This document shows, piece by piece, positions 14,324 through 22,483 of a DNA stretch of 27,376 nt. Numbering within the stretch: position 1 is the stretch's first letter; each line of letters begins with the position of its first letter. A model generated the notes under the pieces. The model saw only the letters and a list, made by a program, of their open reading frames with translations. It did no database searches and was not told where the DNA came from. Made by a program: the position numbers and the translations under genes. Source of the DNA: an uncultured Olsenella sp. (GTDB taxonomy: Bacteria; Actinomycetota; Coriobacteriia; Coriobacteriales; Atopobiaceae); the NCBI GenBank assembly GCA_947253595.1, contig CAMXZR010000012.1:1-27376 (forward strand), read 5' to 3'.

Positions 14324-17041
14324 CTACTTCGCCTCCGCCCAATTGGAGCCGTAGGACACGTCGGCGATCAGCGGAACCCGAAGCCTCACGACGCCCTCCA
14401 TGGTCTCCCTCACCAGCGCAGAGAGGGCTTCGATTTCGCCCTGGGGACACTCGAAGTCAAGCTCGTCGTGAATCTGCAGGACGAGCCTGGCGCGAAGACC
14501 CTCCCTACGGAGCCTCGCCGCCACCTGGACCATGGCGATCTTGATGATGTCTGCGGCCGTACCCTGCATGGGATGGTTCATCGCCGTCCGCTCGCCGAAG
14601 GAGCGAAGCTGGAAGTTGCGGCTGTTGATGTCCTTGATGTAGCGCTTGCGGCCGAAGGAGGTGGCGACCCAGCCGTTCTTGCGGGCGAAGTCGACCTGTG
14701 CGTCCAGGAAGGCGCGCACACCGGGATACACCTCGAAGTAGCGGTCGATCATCTGCTGGGCCTCGGCGCGCGGGATGCGCAGGGAGCTGGAGAGGCCAAA
14801 AGCCTGCTGGCCGTAGACGATGCCGAAGTTGACCGCCTTGGCGCGGCTGCGCAGCTCGTGCGTGACCTCCCCGATGGGAACGCCAAACACGCGCGAGGCG
14901 GTCGCGGCGTGGAAGTCGGCCCCCTCGCAGAAGGCTGCGACCAAGTGCTCGTCGGCCGAGAGGTGGGCCAGCAGCCTGAGCTCGATCTGGGAGTAGTCGC
15001 AAGCGAGGAAGACGCTGCCCTCGGGCACGGTGAAGGCCGTGCGCACGCGATGCCCCAGCTCGGAGCGGGTGGGGATATTCTGCAGGTTGGGGTCAGAGCT
15101 GGAGAGCCTGCCCGTGGCGGCGACGGTCTGGTTGAGCGTGGTGTGGATGCGCCCGTCGGAGCGGATCAGCGCGGGCAGGGCGTCCAGGTAGGTGCTCCTG
15201 ATCTTCGCGCGCTCGCGGTAGTCGAGCACCGCGCGCACGCGCTCGTCCTCGTCGGCAAGGCTCTCGAGCGTCTTCGCGTTGGTGGAGTAGAAGCCCTTCT
15301 TGGTCCTCTTCAGGCCGGCGGTGGGCAGGCCCCAGACGTCGAAGAGCACGTGGCTCAGCTGCTGCGGGGAGTCGAGGTTGAAGTCCTCTCCCGCCGCCGC
15401 CTTGATCTTGCCCACCATGGAGTCGATCTCCTTGCCGAGCTCGGCGGACTGCGCCGCGAGGGCGGCGGAGTCGACATGGAGGCCGCAGCGCTCCATCTGC
15501 AGGAGCACCGGGAGGAGGGGCATCTCGAGCCCCTGGAAGAGCCTGAGGGAGCCGTCCTCCTCGAGCCTGCGCGCGAGCTCCGGCCTGAGGAGGCGCGTCG
15601 CGAGGGCGTCGACCCCCGCCTGGCTGACCTCGTCCGAGGCGGCGGGGAGCGGCGCGTCCAGATATGCCTCCGCGAGCGCCGCAGGCGAGAAGTCCGCGTC
15701 GTCCGAGGCCAGAAGGTAGCCGGCGACGCCGACGTCGAAGATGCGCGCGGGGTCCAGGTCGCCAGCCTCGACGAGGGCGGGCTCGGCGGAGTCGTAGGGG
15801 CAGGCCAGGTGCAGCAGGGCCTTGGCGTCGCCCGAGGCGACCCTTCCCTTGCGGGCCATGCGGGCGACGGCCTCCGTCGCCTCGTCCGCGCAGAGCCTGA
15901 GCAGCGCCGCGGCGGTGCTCACCCAGACGGTCAGGGTCCTGCCGTCGCCCAGGTCCAGGGCCAGCTGCCCTCCCGGCCCCTCGACCTCCTCGAAGGACGC
16001 GCCCAGCCACTCGCCGGCGGCGAGGGCGGCGTCCAGCGCCTTCTGGGCTGCCTCGCCCTCGAGCGGGGCGTCGAGTTCGGCACGAGGGGACGCCGTCTGG
16101 ACCGAACCCTCGCCGACCCCCGCCAGACGCACGACGCGACCGGTCATGCCCGTGAAGCCGAGGGCCGAGAAGGCCTCGGTGACCTCGGCGGGGTCGAAGG
16201 TCGGGAAGCGGGCGTCCTTGAGCTCGAACTCCAGCGGTGCGTCGGTCCGAATCGTGGCGACCTTGCGGCTGAGAAGGGCGTCGTCCACGTGTGCGCGGAG
16301 GTTCTCGCCCATCTTGCCCTTGACCTCGTCCGCATGGGCTATGACCTCGTCCAGGCTGCCGTACTGCACGATGAGCGCGGCCGCCTTCTTGGGACCGATG
16401 CCCGGGACCCCGGGGATGTTGTCGGAGCTGTCCCCCTTGAGGCCGTAGAAGTCGGGCACGAGCTCGGGCGTGACGCCGTGGTAGAGGTCGTCCACGCTCT
16501 CGGGCGTCATGATGGCGACGTCCGAGGTACCCTTCCGGGTCGTGACGATGCGCACGTTCTTGGTCGCAAGCTGGTACATGTCCCTGTCGCCGGTGACCAG
16601 CAGCATCTGGTAGCCGGCCTCCTCACCCCTGCGGGCGAGGGTGCCCAGGATGTCGTCGCCCTCCCAGCCCTGGAGCTCGGCCACGGGCACGTCCATGACA
16701 CGCAGCAGCTCCTTGACCATGGGGAACTGCTCGTGGAGGCTGGGGTCCATGGGAGGCCGCTGGGCCTTGTACTGGGGCAGCATGTCCATGCGGACCTGTG
16801 GGCGGCCCTTGTCGAAGGCACAGATGACGCCGTCGGGACGGAAGGTCTCGACGAACTTGACGAACATGTTGAAGAAGCCGAAGAGGGCGTTGGTGGCGCG
16901 GCCGTCCGGCGCGCTCATGGGCTGGCGGATGGCATGGAAGGCGCGGTGCATGAGGGAGTTGCCGTCGATCACGGCGATGGTGCGCCGCTCGGACGTCTGG
17001 GCCTGCGTCTGCGTGGCCTCGGAGGGGGACTGGTCTGACAT
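14324..17041 (-). CDS. polA: DNA polymerase I (5'-nuclease and polymerase; proofreading domain degenerate)
   Basis: PolA fills gaps and removes RNA primers. The 905-residue product starts with a 20-residue Ser/Gln/Thr-rich tail, then a 5'-nuclease domain with acidic residues Asp26 (VIDGNS), Asp77 (CAFDKG), Asp129/Asp130 (WEGDD), Asp152/Asp154 (GDRDMYQ) and Asp204/Asp207 (GLKGDSSDNIPGVPGIGPKKA). The middle domain (about 325-480) has the fold length of the 3'-5' exonuclease but no DxE motif; its place is taken by SFEEVEG. The polymerase domain has motif A DYSQIELRLL (Asp682), motif B RAKAVNFGIVYG and motif C HDE (858-860). So it should polymerise and nick-translate without proofreading, as many actinobacterial enzymes do. 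ATG start with AAGGAG eight bases upstream; promoter candidate TACAAT at 17098-17103. Confidence 0.97.
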   Translation of the reverse strand: MSDQSPSEATQTQAQTSERRTIAVIDGNSLMHRAFHAIRQPMSAPDGRATNALFGFFNMFVKFVETFRPDGVICAFDKGRPQVRMDMLPQYKAQRPPMDPSLHEQFPMVKELLRVMDVPVAELQGWEGDDILGTLARRGEEAGYQMLLVTGDRDMYQLATKNVRIVTTRKGTSDVAIMTPESVDDLYHGVTPELVPDFYGLKGDSSDNIPGVPGIGPKKAAALIVQYGSLDEVIAHADEVKGKMGENLRAHVDDALLSRKVATIRTDAPLEFELKDARFPTFDPAEVTEAFSALGFTGMTGRVVRLAGVGEGSVQTASPRAELDAPLEGEAAQKALDAALAAGEWLGASFEEVEGPGGQLALDLGDGRTLTVWVSTAAALLRLCADEATEAVARMARKGRVASGDAKALLHLACPYDSAEPALVEAGDLDPARIFDVGVAGYLLASDDADFSPAALAEAYLDAPLPAASDEVSQAGVDALATRLLRPELARRLEEDGSLRLFQGLEMPLLPVLLQMERCGLHVDSAALAAQSAELGKEIDSMVGKIKAAAGEDFNLDSPQQLSHVLFDVWGLPTAGLKRTKKGFYSTNAKTLESLADEDERVRAVLDYRERAKIRSTYLDALPALIRSDGRIHTTLNQTVAATGRLSSSDPNLQNIPTRSELGHRVRTAFTVPEGSVFLACDYSQIELRLLAHLSADEHLVAAFCEGADFHAATASRVFGVPIGEVTHELRSRAKAVNFGIVYGQQAFGLSSSLRIPRAEAQQMIDRYFEVYPGVRAFLDAQVDFARKNGWVATSFGRKRYIKDINSRNFQLRSFGERTAMNHPMQGTAADIIKIAMVQVAARLRREGLRARLVLQIHDELDFECPQGEIEALSALVRETMEGVVRLRVPLIADVSYGSNWAEAK

Positions 17042-17097
17042 GGGGATGCTCCTTGCTCGGTCGGGGGGCAGGCGCGAGCGCGGCGGCCCCAGGCCCC

Positions 17098-17103
17098 ATT
17101 GTA
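17098..17103 (-). promoter_or_regulatory. Candidate polA -10 element
   Basis: TACAAT on the minus strand, in the context GGGTACAATGGGG, with a predicted leader of about 50 bases. The match is 5/6 but no -35 is recognisable. The same GTAC(A/T)AT style is seen before rnhA, uvrB and mntP. Confidence 0.4.
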
Positions 17104-17270
17104 CCCGCGGACCGAAGCCACGGTGGAAGGTCAGGAGCTCCGGAAGGCGCGCGGCCCCGTCCGTCGTCCAGGACTCGCCCGAGGTTGCAGCCCTGCGTCA
17201 TCTCGGACGAATTCCGAACGAACCAGGAGAGAAAGCCAGGACCACCCGACCGGAAACCCCTCCCAGCCGG

Positions 17271-17284
17271 GTGACCCTGGTCAC
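17271..17284. promoter_or_regulatory. 14-bp palindrome between the NADH oxidase and polA
   Basis: GTGACCCTGGTCAC has perfect 6-bp arms GTGACC and GGTCAC with a 2-base centre, and is followed by another GGTCA half (17290-17294). It lies 41 bp past the oxidase stop and 230 bp before the polA start, in a 284-bp gap (17042-17325) with no gene. It resembles a dimer-binding operator; the binder is unknown. A less regular hairpin CACCCG...CGGGTG sits beside it. Confidence 0.4.
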
Positions 17285-17325
17285 TTTGTGGTCATCGGGC
17301 GGCAATCGTCGAGCGACGTGCGTCC

Positions 17326-18744
17326 CTACCTCGCCGCGTCGGCCTCCGCCACGGCCTGCATGGCCACGGCCCCGACGTAGTTGACGGGCTGGCCAAAGTT
17401 GGGCTGGAAGAAGAAGTCGAAGCCCGCCAGCTCGTCGATGGTGTTGTGGTTGTGTATGGCGATGGAGACCGCGTTGGCCGCCTGCGAGATGTCGTGCCTG
17501 CAGGCGAACTGCGCGCCCCTGACCTCGCGGCTCGCGGGGTCCCAGGTCAGGATGCAGGTCACGGGCTCGGTGGTGAGCATGAAGTCGGGACGGTAGTCCT
17601 GCACCAGCGTGGTGGAGGCCACCTCGACTCCCCGCGCCGCCGCACCGGACGCGGTGAGTCCCGTCGCGGCGAGAGAGAGGTCATAGAGCTGCACGGCCGA
17701 GGTCGCCTGCGTACCCAGGTACCTCTTCGTGGGCTTCGCGACGTTGGCTCCCACGAGCAGGCCCTGCCTCACGGCGTTGGTGGCCAGGGGGATGTAGTCG
17801 GCCTTGCCCGTGGGGTTGTAGAGCACGGTGGCGCTGTCGCCGGCCGCGAAGACGTCCTGGCTGGGCGCGGCCGCGGGCGTGCCATCGGCGTCGAGCAACG
17901 TGGCGCGCATATAGGGATCGACCTTGATTGCCCCGTTGGACAGCATGTCGAGCTTGTCCCGGAAGAGCTCGGTGCGAGGAGAGAAGCCCGCCGCCATGAT
18001 CAGGTAGTCAACGCGTCGCTCCACGCCACCGCTCGTGACGGTGACGCCCTCGGCGTCGGCGTCGACCCTCTCGACCATCTGGCCGAAGGCCAGCTCGACG
18101 CCATGCTCGCGGTACGCCTCCTCGACCATTCCGGTGACATCCGCGTCGAAGTTCTTGGCAAGAGCGCGGTCGAGGCCGTCGATCAGGGTGACCCTCGCAC
18201 CCATGAGCGAGACCTGCTCGGCGAGCTCGGCCCCGATGTAACCCGCGCCCACGACGGCGACGGACCTGGCCCCGTCCATCTTCCCCTTGATGTCGCGGCC
18301 GTCGTCCCAGTTCTTGCAGCGCAGGACGCGCCCCGTCCGGAAGCCCTCGGCGAGGCCCGGGATGGGCGGGATCACGGGCTTCGACCCGGTGGTGACGACG
18401 ACCTTGTCGAACGAGAGGGTCCCCTCCCCGTCGCCGTCGAGCTCGTGCCAGGCCAGGGTCTTGCCCACGAGGTCGACGGAGGTCACGTCGCAGCGCATGT
18501 GCATGGTGGCGCCTAGGGCGGCCAGGGCCTCGGGCGAGGAGTAGAACATGCGCCTGGGATCGGACACGTGGTCGCCCACCCAGAGCGCGATGCCGCAGGA
18601 GAGGAACGAGAGCGTGTCGTTGCGCTCGAAGACGTGGACCTGCCAGTCGGGATGGGCCGTCAGGATCGACTGCGCGGCGAAGGTCCCCGCGTGGGTGCAG
18701 CCAACCACGGCAACGGTAACGGCACCACTCTTGCTATCTGGCAT
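17326..18744 (-). CDS. nox: FAD-dependent NADH oxidase / pyridine nucleotide-disulfide oxidoreductase
   Basis: The 472-residue product belongs to the single-cysteine flavoprotein group that includes water-forming NADH oxidase, NADH peroxidase and CoA-disulfide reductase. Seen in order: FAD-binding VGCTHAGTFAA (14-24), redox Cys50 in LSFLSCGIALWVG, a TTGSKP loop, NAD-binding VAVVGAGYIGAELAEQ (about 163-178), second FAD motif FAAGDSA, and the C-terminal dimerisation domain. The SFLSCGIALWVG context best fits water-forming Nox, which reduces O2 to water and protects anaerobes; peroxidase activity cannot be excluded. I place the start at the ATG (18744), which has GGGAG five bases upstream, rather than at an earlier in-frame GTG at 18783 that would sit inside a palindrome and lacks a good site. 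The gene is divergent from the glutamine synthetase. Confidence 0.9.
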   Translation of the reverse strand: MPDSKSGAVTVAVVGCTHAGTFAAQSILTAHPDWQVHVFERNDTLSFLSCGIALWVGDHVSDPRRMFYSSPEALAALGATMHMRCDVTSVDLVGKTLAWHELDGDGEGTLSFDKVVVTTGSKPVIPPIPGLAEGFRTGRVLRCKNWDDGRDIKGKMDGARSVAVVGAGYIGAELAEQVSLMGARVTLIDGLDRALAKNFDADVTGMVEEAYREHGVELAFGQMVERVDADAEGVTVTSGGVERRVDYLIMAAGFSPRTELFRDKLDMLSNGAIKVDPYMRATLLDADGTPAAAPSQDVFAAGDSATVLYNPTGKADYIPLATNAVRQGLLVGANVAKPTKRYLGTQATSAVQLYDLSLAATGLTASGAAARGVEVASTTLVQDYRPDFMLTTEPVTCILTWDPASREVRGAQFACRHDISQAANAVSIAIHNHNTIDELAGFDFFFQPNFGQPVNYVGAVAMQAVAEADAAR

Positions 18745-18764
18745 CAGGACTCCCTCTCTCTTCC

Positions 18765-18784
18765 GGTGCCGGACGTCCGGCACC
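18765..18784. promoter_or_regulatory. Perfect 20-bp palindrome in the leader of the NADH oxidase gene
   Basis: GGTGCCGGACGTCCGGCACC is fully self-complementary (10 + 10) and ends 20 bp before the oxidase ATG, upstream of its ribosome site. It is not a Rex box (TTGTGA-N6-TCACAA). A dimeric repressor such as a TetR-type protein is a natural candidate, and as RNA it would form a 10-bp hairpin beside the ribosome site. A CATAAT -10-like hexamer lies further upstream (complement of 18841-18846). Confidence 0.6.
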
Positions 18785-18962
18785 CCTCGTGCCAGTCGCG
18801 GGAAGACATGGGTCGGCTCTCCCCTCCTGGTCTCATCGCTATTATGCTACTAAATTACTAGCACTTTTGGACACGGCTTTTTTTGGCCTTCGGCAGGGGC
18901 CGCACGAGGGGCAAAACCTGCATTTCGTGTCATGACTCGTTCACTCCCCTTTAACAGGTGCC

Positions 18963-18999
18963 AGGTAGTGTACCTTTCGAAAAGGAACGCAGGCCTGCG
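18963..18999. promoter_or_regulatory. Cluster of short dyads before glutamine synthetase
   Basis: AGGTA-GTG-TACCT (18963-18975), CCTTT-CGA-AAAGG (18973-18985) and CGCAGGCCTGCG (18988-18999) abut one another in the 221-bp gap between the divergent oxidase and glutamine synthetase genes. The last is a perfect 12-bp palindrome. No confident promoter is recognised. Any regulatory role is inference. Confidence 0.35.
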
Positions 19000-19037
19000 A
19001 CGACATGGAGCGCGGGCGCACGGGATTTGGGGGCAGC

Positions 19038-21134
19038 ATGGGCAAGGACAGGGTTTCCGAGGAGTACGGCAGTCTGGTCTTCACCGACGCCGACATGCAA
19101 GACCGGCTTCCCAAGCCGACCTACCGTGAGCTGCGCCAGACCATCGACGACGGCAAGCCCCTCGACCTCGACATCGCCAACGAGGTCGCCCACGCCATGA
19201 AGGAGTGGGCGCTGGAGAAGGGTGCCACCCACTTCACCCACTGGTTCCAGCCGCTCACGGGCATCACCTCCGAGAAGCACGACAGCTTCATCAGCCCCAA
19301 GAGCGACGGCACCGTGCTCATGGCGTTCTCGGGCAAGGAGCTGGTCCAGGGCGAGCCCGACGCCTCGAGCTTCCCCAACGGCGGCCTGCGTGCCACCTTC
19401 GAGGCCCGCGGCTACACCGTATGGGACCCCATGAGCCCCGTGTTCATCAAGGACGAGGTGCTCTGCATCCCCACCGCCTTCATCAGCTACACCGGCGAGG
19501 CGCTGGACAAGAAGACCCCGCTCCTGCGCTCCGAGGTCGCCTTGGAACAGCAGGCCAAGCGCGTGCTCGAGCTCTTTGGCAAGCACGTCGGTCGCGTCGT
19601 CACCACCTGCGGTCCCGAGCAGGAGTACTTCCTCATCAAGGAGGAGGACTACGAGGCCCGCCCCGACCTCATCCTCTGCGGGCGCACGCTCTTCGGCTGC
19701 GAGCCCGCCAAGGGCCAAGAGCTCGAGGAGCACTACTTCGGTGCCATCCGACCCTCGGTCAACGCCTTCATGAAGGAGGTCGACGACGAGCTCTGGAAGC
19801 TTGGCGTCCCCGCGCGGACCAAGCACAACGAGGTCGCCCCCTGCCAGCACGAGCTCGCCCCCATCTTCGAGCAGGGCTCGCTCGCCATCGATGACAACCT
19901 CCTCACCATGGAGAAGCTCAAGCTCCTCGCCACCCACCACGGCCTGGCCTGCCTCGAGCACGAGAAGCCCTTCGAGTACGTGAACGGGTCTGGCAAGCAC
20001 GACAACTGGTCCCTCTCCGCAGACGGCGAGAACCTCCTCGAGCCGGGCGAGGACCCCGAGGACAACCTGCAGTTCCTGGTCTTCCTCGCCTGCCTGGTGG
20101 CCGCCGTCGACGAGCACGCCGACCTCCTGCGCGCCTCCGTCGCGTCTGCCGGGAACGACCACCGCCTGGGAGCCAACGAGGCACCTCCCGCGATCATCTC
20201 CGTCTTCCTGGGAGACGCGCTCTCGCCCGTCGTCGACGCCCTCATCAGGAAGGAGCACGCCGAGTCGCACGACCGCGAGCAGATAGACCTGGGCATCCCC
20301 GCCCTGCCCGACATCCTGCGCGACAACACCGACCGCAACCGCACCAGCCCCTTCGCCTTCACCGGCAACAAGTTCGAGTTCCGCATGTGCGGCAGCCAGC
20401 AGAACCTGAGCGACCCCAACGTGGTCCTCAACACCGCCGTAGCTGAGCAGTGCGACCGATTCTGCTCCTACGTGGCCGAGCGCATCGACGAGCATGGCGA
20501 CTTCACCCAGGTCGCCATGCGCTTCGTGCGCCACACCTTCCGCGACCACCAGCGCGTCATCTTCGACGGCAACGGCTACGCGGAGGAGTGGGAGCAGGAG
20601 GCCGCCCGCCGCGGGCTGCTCAACCTCAAGACCACGCCCGACGCCCTCCCCTGCATGGTCGAGCCCCAGAACATCGCCTTCTTCGAGCGCTTCGGCGTCC
20701 TCAGCGAGGCCGAAAGCCGCGCGCGCTACTTCGCCGCCGCCGAGCAGTACGCCAAGCTCATCAACATCGAGGCCAACACCATGGCCTACATGACGCGCCA
20801 CATGTACCTGCCCGCCCTCTTCAGCTACTCGGGCGACATCGCGACCTCCGTCGCCGCCAAGGCAGAGATCGGGATTGCCGCGACGGCCGAGAAGGCCACC
20901 GTGACCGCGCTCACCGACGGCATCAACGCCATCCACGAGGCCGTGGCGGAGCTCGAGGAGAAGAACGCGCACGCACACGGCATATCCAGCTGCAAGGAGC
21001 AGGACGACTGCTACCGCGACGAGGTCATTCCCGCCATGACCAGGCTACGCTCGCTCGTGGACGACATGGAGCGGATCTGCGGCAGGGACTGGTGGCCCGT
21101 GCCCAGCTACAACAGGATGCTGTTCTACGTCTAG
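19038..21134 (+). CDS. glnN: Type III glutamine synthetase
   Basis: GSIII makes glutamine from glutamate, ammonia and ATP and is common in Bacteroidetes, cyanobacteria and some anaerobic Gram-positives. From the ATG at 19038 (GGGGG four bases upstream) it has 699 residues, typical of the family (about 700-730) and much longer than type I. The N-terminus VSEEYGSLVFTDADMQDRLPKPTYREL fits GSIII, as do KGATHFTHWFQPLTGITSEKHDSF (substrate and metal region), GPEQEYFLIKEED, NEVAPCQHELAPIFE (metal-binding Glu/His), GKHDNWSL and SPFAFTGNKFEFRMCGS. An upstream ATG at 19005 would add 11 residues but has no ribosome site. It is followed by a classical terminator. It runs divergently from the oxidase gene. 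Confidence 0.96.
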   Translation: MGKDRVSEEYGSLVFTDADMQDRLPKPTYRELRQTIDDGKPLDLDIANEVAHAMKEWALEKGATHFTHWFQPLTGITSEKHDSFISPKSDGTVLMAFSGKELVQGEPDASSFPNGGLRATFEARGYTVWDPMSPVFIKDEVLCIPTAFISYTGEALDKKTPLLRSEVALEQQAKRVLELFGKHVGRVVTTCGPEQEYFLIKEEDYEARPDLILCGRTLFGCEPAKGQELEEHYFGAIRPSVNAFMKEVDDELWKLGVPARTKHNEVAPCQHELAPIFEQGSLAIDDNLLTMEKLKLLATHHGLACLEHEKPFEYVNGSGKHDNWSLSADGENLLEPGEDPEDNLQFLVFLACLVAAVDEHADLLRASVASAGNDHRLGANEAPPAIISVFLGDALSPVVDALIRKEHAESHDREQIDLGIPALPDILRDNTDRNRTSPFAFTGNKFEFRMCGSQQNLSDPNVVLNTAVAEQCDRFCSYVAERIDEHGDFTQVAMRFVRHTFRDHQRVIFDGNGYAEEWEQEAARRGLLNLKTTPDALPCMVEPQNIAFFERFGVLSEAESRARYFAAAEQYAKLINIEANTMAYMTRHMYLPALFSYSGDIATSVAAKAEIGIAATAEKATVTALTDGINAIHEAVAELEEKNAHAHGISSCKEQDDCYRDEVIPAMTRLRSLVDDMERICGRDWWPVPSYNRMLFYV

Positions 21135-21157
21135 ACGTCGCGACTCGCACCACCCAT

Positions 21158-21188
21158 GCACCCCCGCCGCAGGTGGGGGTGCTTTTTT
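21158..21188 (+). terminator. Rho-independent terminator of glnN
   Basis: GCACCCCC, 9-base loop, GGGGGTGC (21158-21182) is followed by TTTTTT (21183-21188), about 24 bases after the glnN stop codon. A very clear intrinsic terminator. Just beyond it, GAGGGGGACAGTCCCTC (21234-21250) is a small imperfect dyad. Confidence 0.95.
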
Positions 21189-21330
21189 CTGAGAGCCACG
21201 CCAGCGAGGACCGCACATGCCCGTAAGGAGGGAGAGGGGGACAGTCCCTCGACGTCGCCTCGGGACCCATCTGGAGGCAGCCGAGGCGGCGTTAGGCGTG
21301 ATGGTGCGGCGAACTGCGGCGGCGATACTG

Positions 21331-21670
21331 CCGACGACGTCCACCACGTGCGAACCAATTCCGACGACGTCCGTCGCGCGTGACTTCTGCTCGGCAACGT
21401 CCATCGCGCGCGAAAACGCGTCGACAACGTCCGTCGCGCTTTTCTCCCCTCCGTTAGCTGCGCAAACGCGGGGGCGAGAGACGCGTTGAGCGCTTTCGAG
21501 AAAAAATGGCGCGCGTTGGGCGCCTTCGTTAACGAGAGACACGCACTGGACGCTTTAGCATAGGTGCGACACGCGTTTGACGCTGTCGAAAGAGGATGCC
21601 GCGCACACCGGGCGCTTTCGTGAAGGAGCCAGCCGCGCCGGGCGTTCTCGCAAGAGAGCGACACGCGTCG
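21331..21670. repeat. Degenerate 30-bp tandem repeat array
   Basis: A strict 30-base period runs through this stretch between glnN and mntP. Four units begin with YCGRCRACGTCC at 21331, 21361, 21391 and 21421, ending in TCGCGCG-like bases. After one divergent unit (21451) a second type follows, with core RCGCTTTCG at 21490, 21520, 21550, 21580, 21612 and 21642; only one spacing is 32 instead of 30. Units share 55-80% of their bases. Thirty bases equals ten codons, so every frame shows a 10-residue pattern. One minus-strand frame (21131-21706) is open but Arg/Ser-rich and has no good ribosome site. The plus frame reading as xRALxAFxxx has stop codons at 21378 and 21561. I regard it as noncoding or a decayed gene. 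The 21189-21330 and 21671-21743 flanks have no supported gene. Confidence 0.8.
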
Positions 21671-21743
21671 AACGGGGCGGTACCCCGACACGCGACGGGA
21701 CCCCACGCGCCCACCAACGTCCTCCTAGCCCGCGCAGGGACGC

Positions 21744-22352
21744 CTACTCCAAGAAGGCCATGAGGCCGATGAGGACCAGCACGACGCCACCCGCGACCTC
21801 GGCGCGGTCTCCCAGGAGGCAGCCGAGCCTGCGGCCGATGGCGAGCGCCGCCACACAGCATGCCGCCGTGGTGAGGCCGATGACGCCCACCGCCAGGGGC
21901 AGGTCGACCTCCATGGCCCTAAGCGAGACTCCCACGGCGAAGGCGTCGATCGCAGTGGCCACCGCCTGGAAGAGCAGAGTGCCTACGGTGAGGCGAGAGG
22001 CGCGTCCCACCTCGCCCTCCTCCGCCGCGATCTGGCAGGCGTCTCTCGAGGAGGGGTCCATGAGGGCAGCGGCACCCTCGCGCACCATGTTGCCACCTAT
22101 GATGCCCAGTATGACCAGGGCTACCATGCCGGAGTATGCCTCGATCAGCTCCGCCGCGAGCCCACCCAGGTAGTATCCCAGCAGGGGCATGAGCGCCTGG
22201 AAGGCGCCGAAGAAGAGCGGCATGAGCAGCAGGCGAGACCGGCGCCCCTCGCCGTACACGAAGCAGTTCGATATGGTGACCGCGAAGGCGTCAGCCGAAA
22301 GTGCGACGCCCAGCACGAAGATCCCTACGGTTGACACGGCGCAATCCCCCAT
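21744..22352 (-). CDS. mntP: Manganese efflux pump MntP
   Basis: MntP exports excess Mn(II). The 202-residue product has about six membrane helices and the two duplicated signature motifs with key acids: LGVALSADAFAVTISN (about 10-25) and AVATAIDAFAVGVSL (about 119-133). The family size is about 190 residues, which matches. The start is taken as the ATG at 22352; the frame is open further upstream but that stretch contains TATAAT (complement of 22380-22385), a promoter element. The leader is then only about 20-25 bases, too short for the yybP-ykoY manganese riboswitch that often controls this gene, so regulation would have to be by a protein such as a DtxR/MntR-type factor. It is divergent from the phospholipase-like gene and ends beside the 30-bp repeat array. 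Confidence 0.92.
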   Translation of the reverse strand: MGDCAVSTVGIFVLGVALSADAFAVTISNCFVYGEGRRSRLLLMPLFFGAFQALMPLLGYYLGGLAAELIEAYSGMVALVILGIIGGNMVREGAAALMDPSSRDACQIAAEEGEVGRASRLTVGTLLFQAVATAIDAFAVGVSLRAMEVDLPLAVGVIGLTTAACCVAALAIGRRLGCLLGDRAEVAGGVVLVLIGLMAFLE

Positions 22353-22379
22353 CACGCTCGCAATCTCATAAAAAAAGTG

Positions 22380-22385
22380 ATTATA
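22380..22385 (-). promoter_or_regulatory. mntP -10 element
   Basis: TATAAT, a full consensus match on the minus strand, 28 bp upstream of the mntP ATG. A -35 is not recognisable at 16-18 bp; a T7 run follows the element at the predicted start site. Confidence 0.55.
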
Positions 22386-22483
22386 CGACTGCCCGGCCCA
22401 TTGGGACGAAACCGACATCACGGACACAAATGGTCTACCCTGTTGCCCAATCATTCCTGCGGGACAAGGCAAGGAGCAGCACG

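Noticed and set aside
14468..17038. 856-codon open frame on the plus strand
   Set aside because: Exactly antisense to polA; a by-product of GC-rich codon use. Its composition is Gly/Val/His/Leu-rich and it has no domain.
18743..18783. Upstream GTG start for the NADH oxidase
   Set aside because: It would begin inside the 20-bp palindrome and has no ribosome site, while the ATG at 18744 does.
18951..20978. 675-codon open frame on the minus strand
   Set aside because: Antisense to glnN, with low-complexity Val/Gly/Glu/Leu composition; glnN itself has all family motifs.
21331..21670. CRISPR array
   Set aside because: Repeats abut without unique spacers and are degenerate; no cas genes nearby.
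21131..21706. 191-codon open frame on the minus strand across the 30-bp repeats
   Set aside because: Arg/Ser-rich, weak GTG start and poorly spaced ribosome site; the 10-residue pattern appears in all frames, so openness is not evidence of coding.
22301..22483. N-terminal extension of the phospholipase-like protein
   Set aside because: The extension is basic and unlike the family, and crosses the mntP promoter; the ATG at 22484 has AAGGAG and begins at the conserved region.
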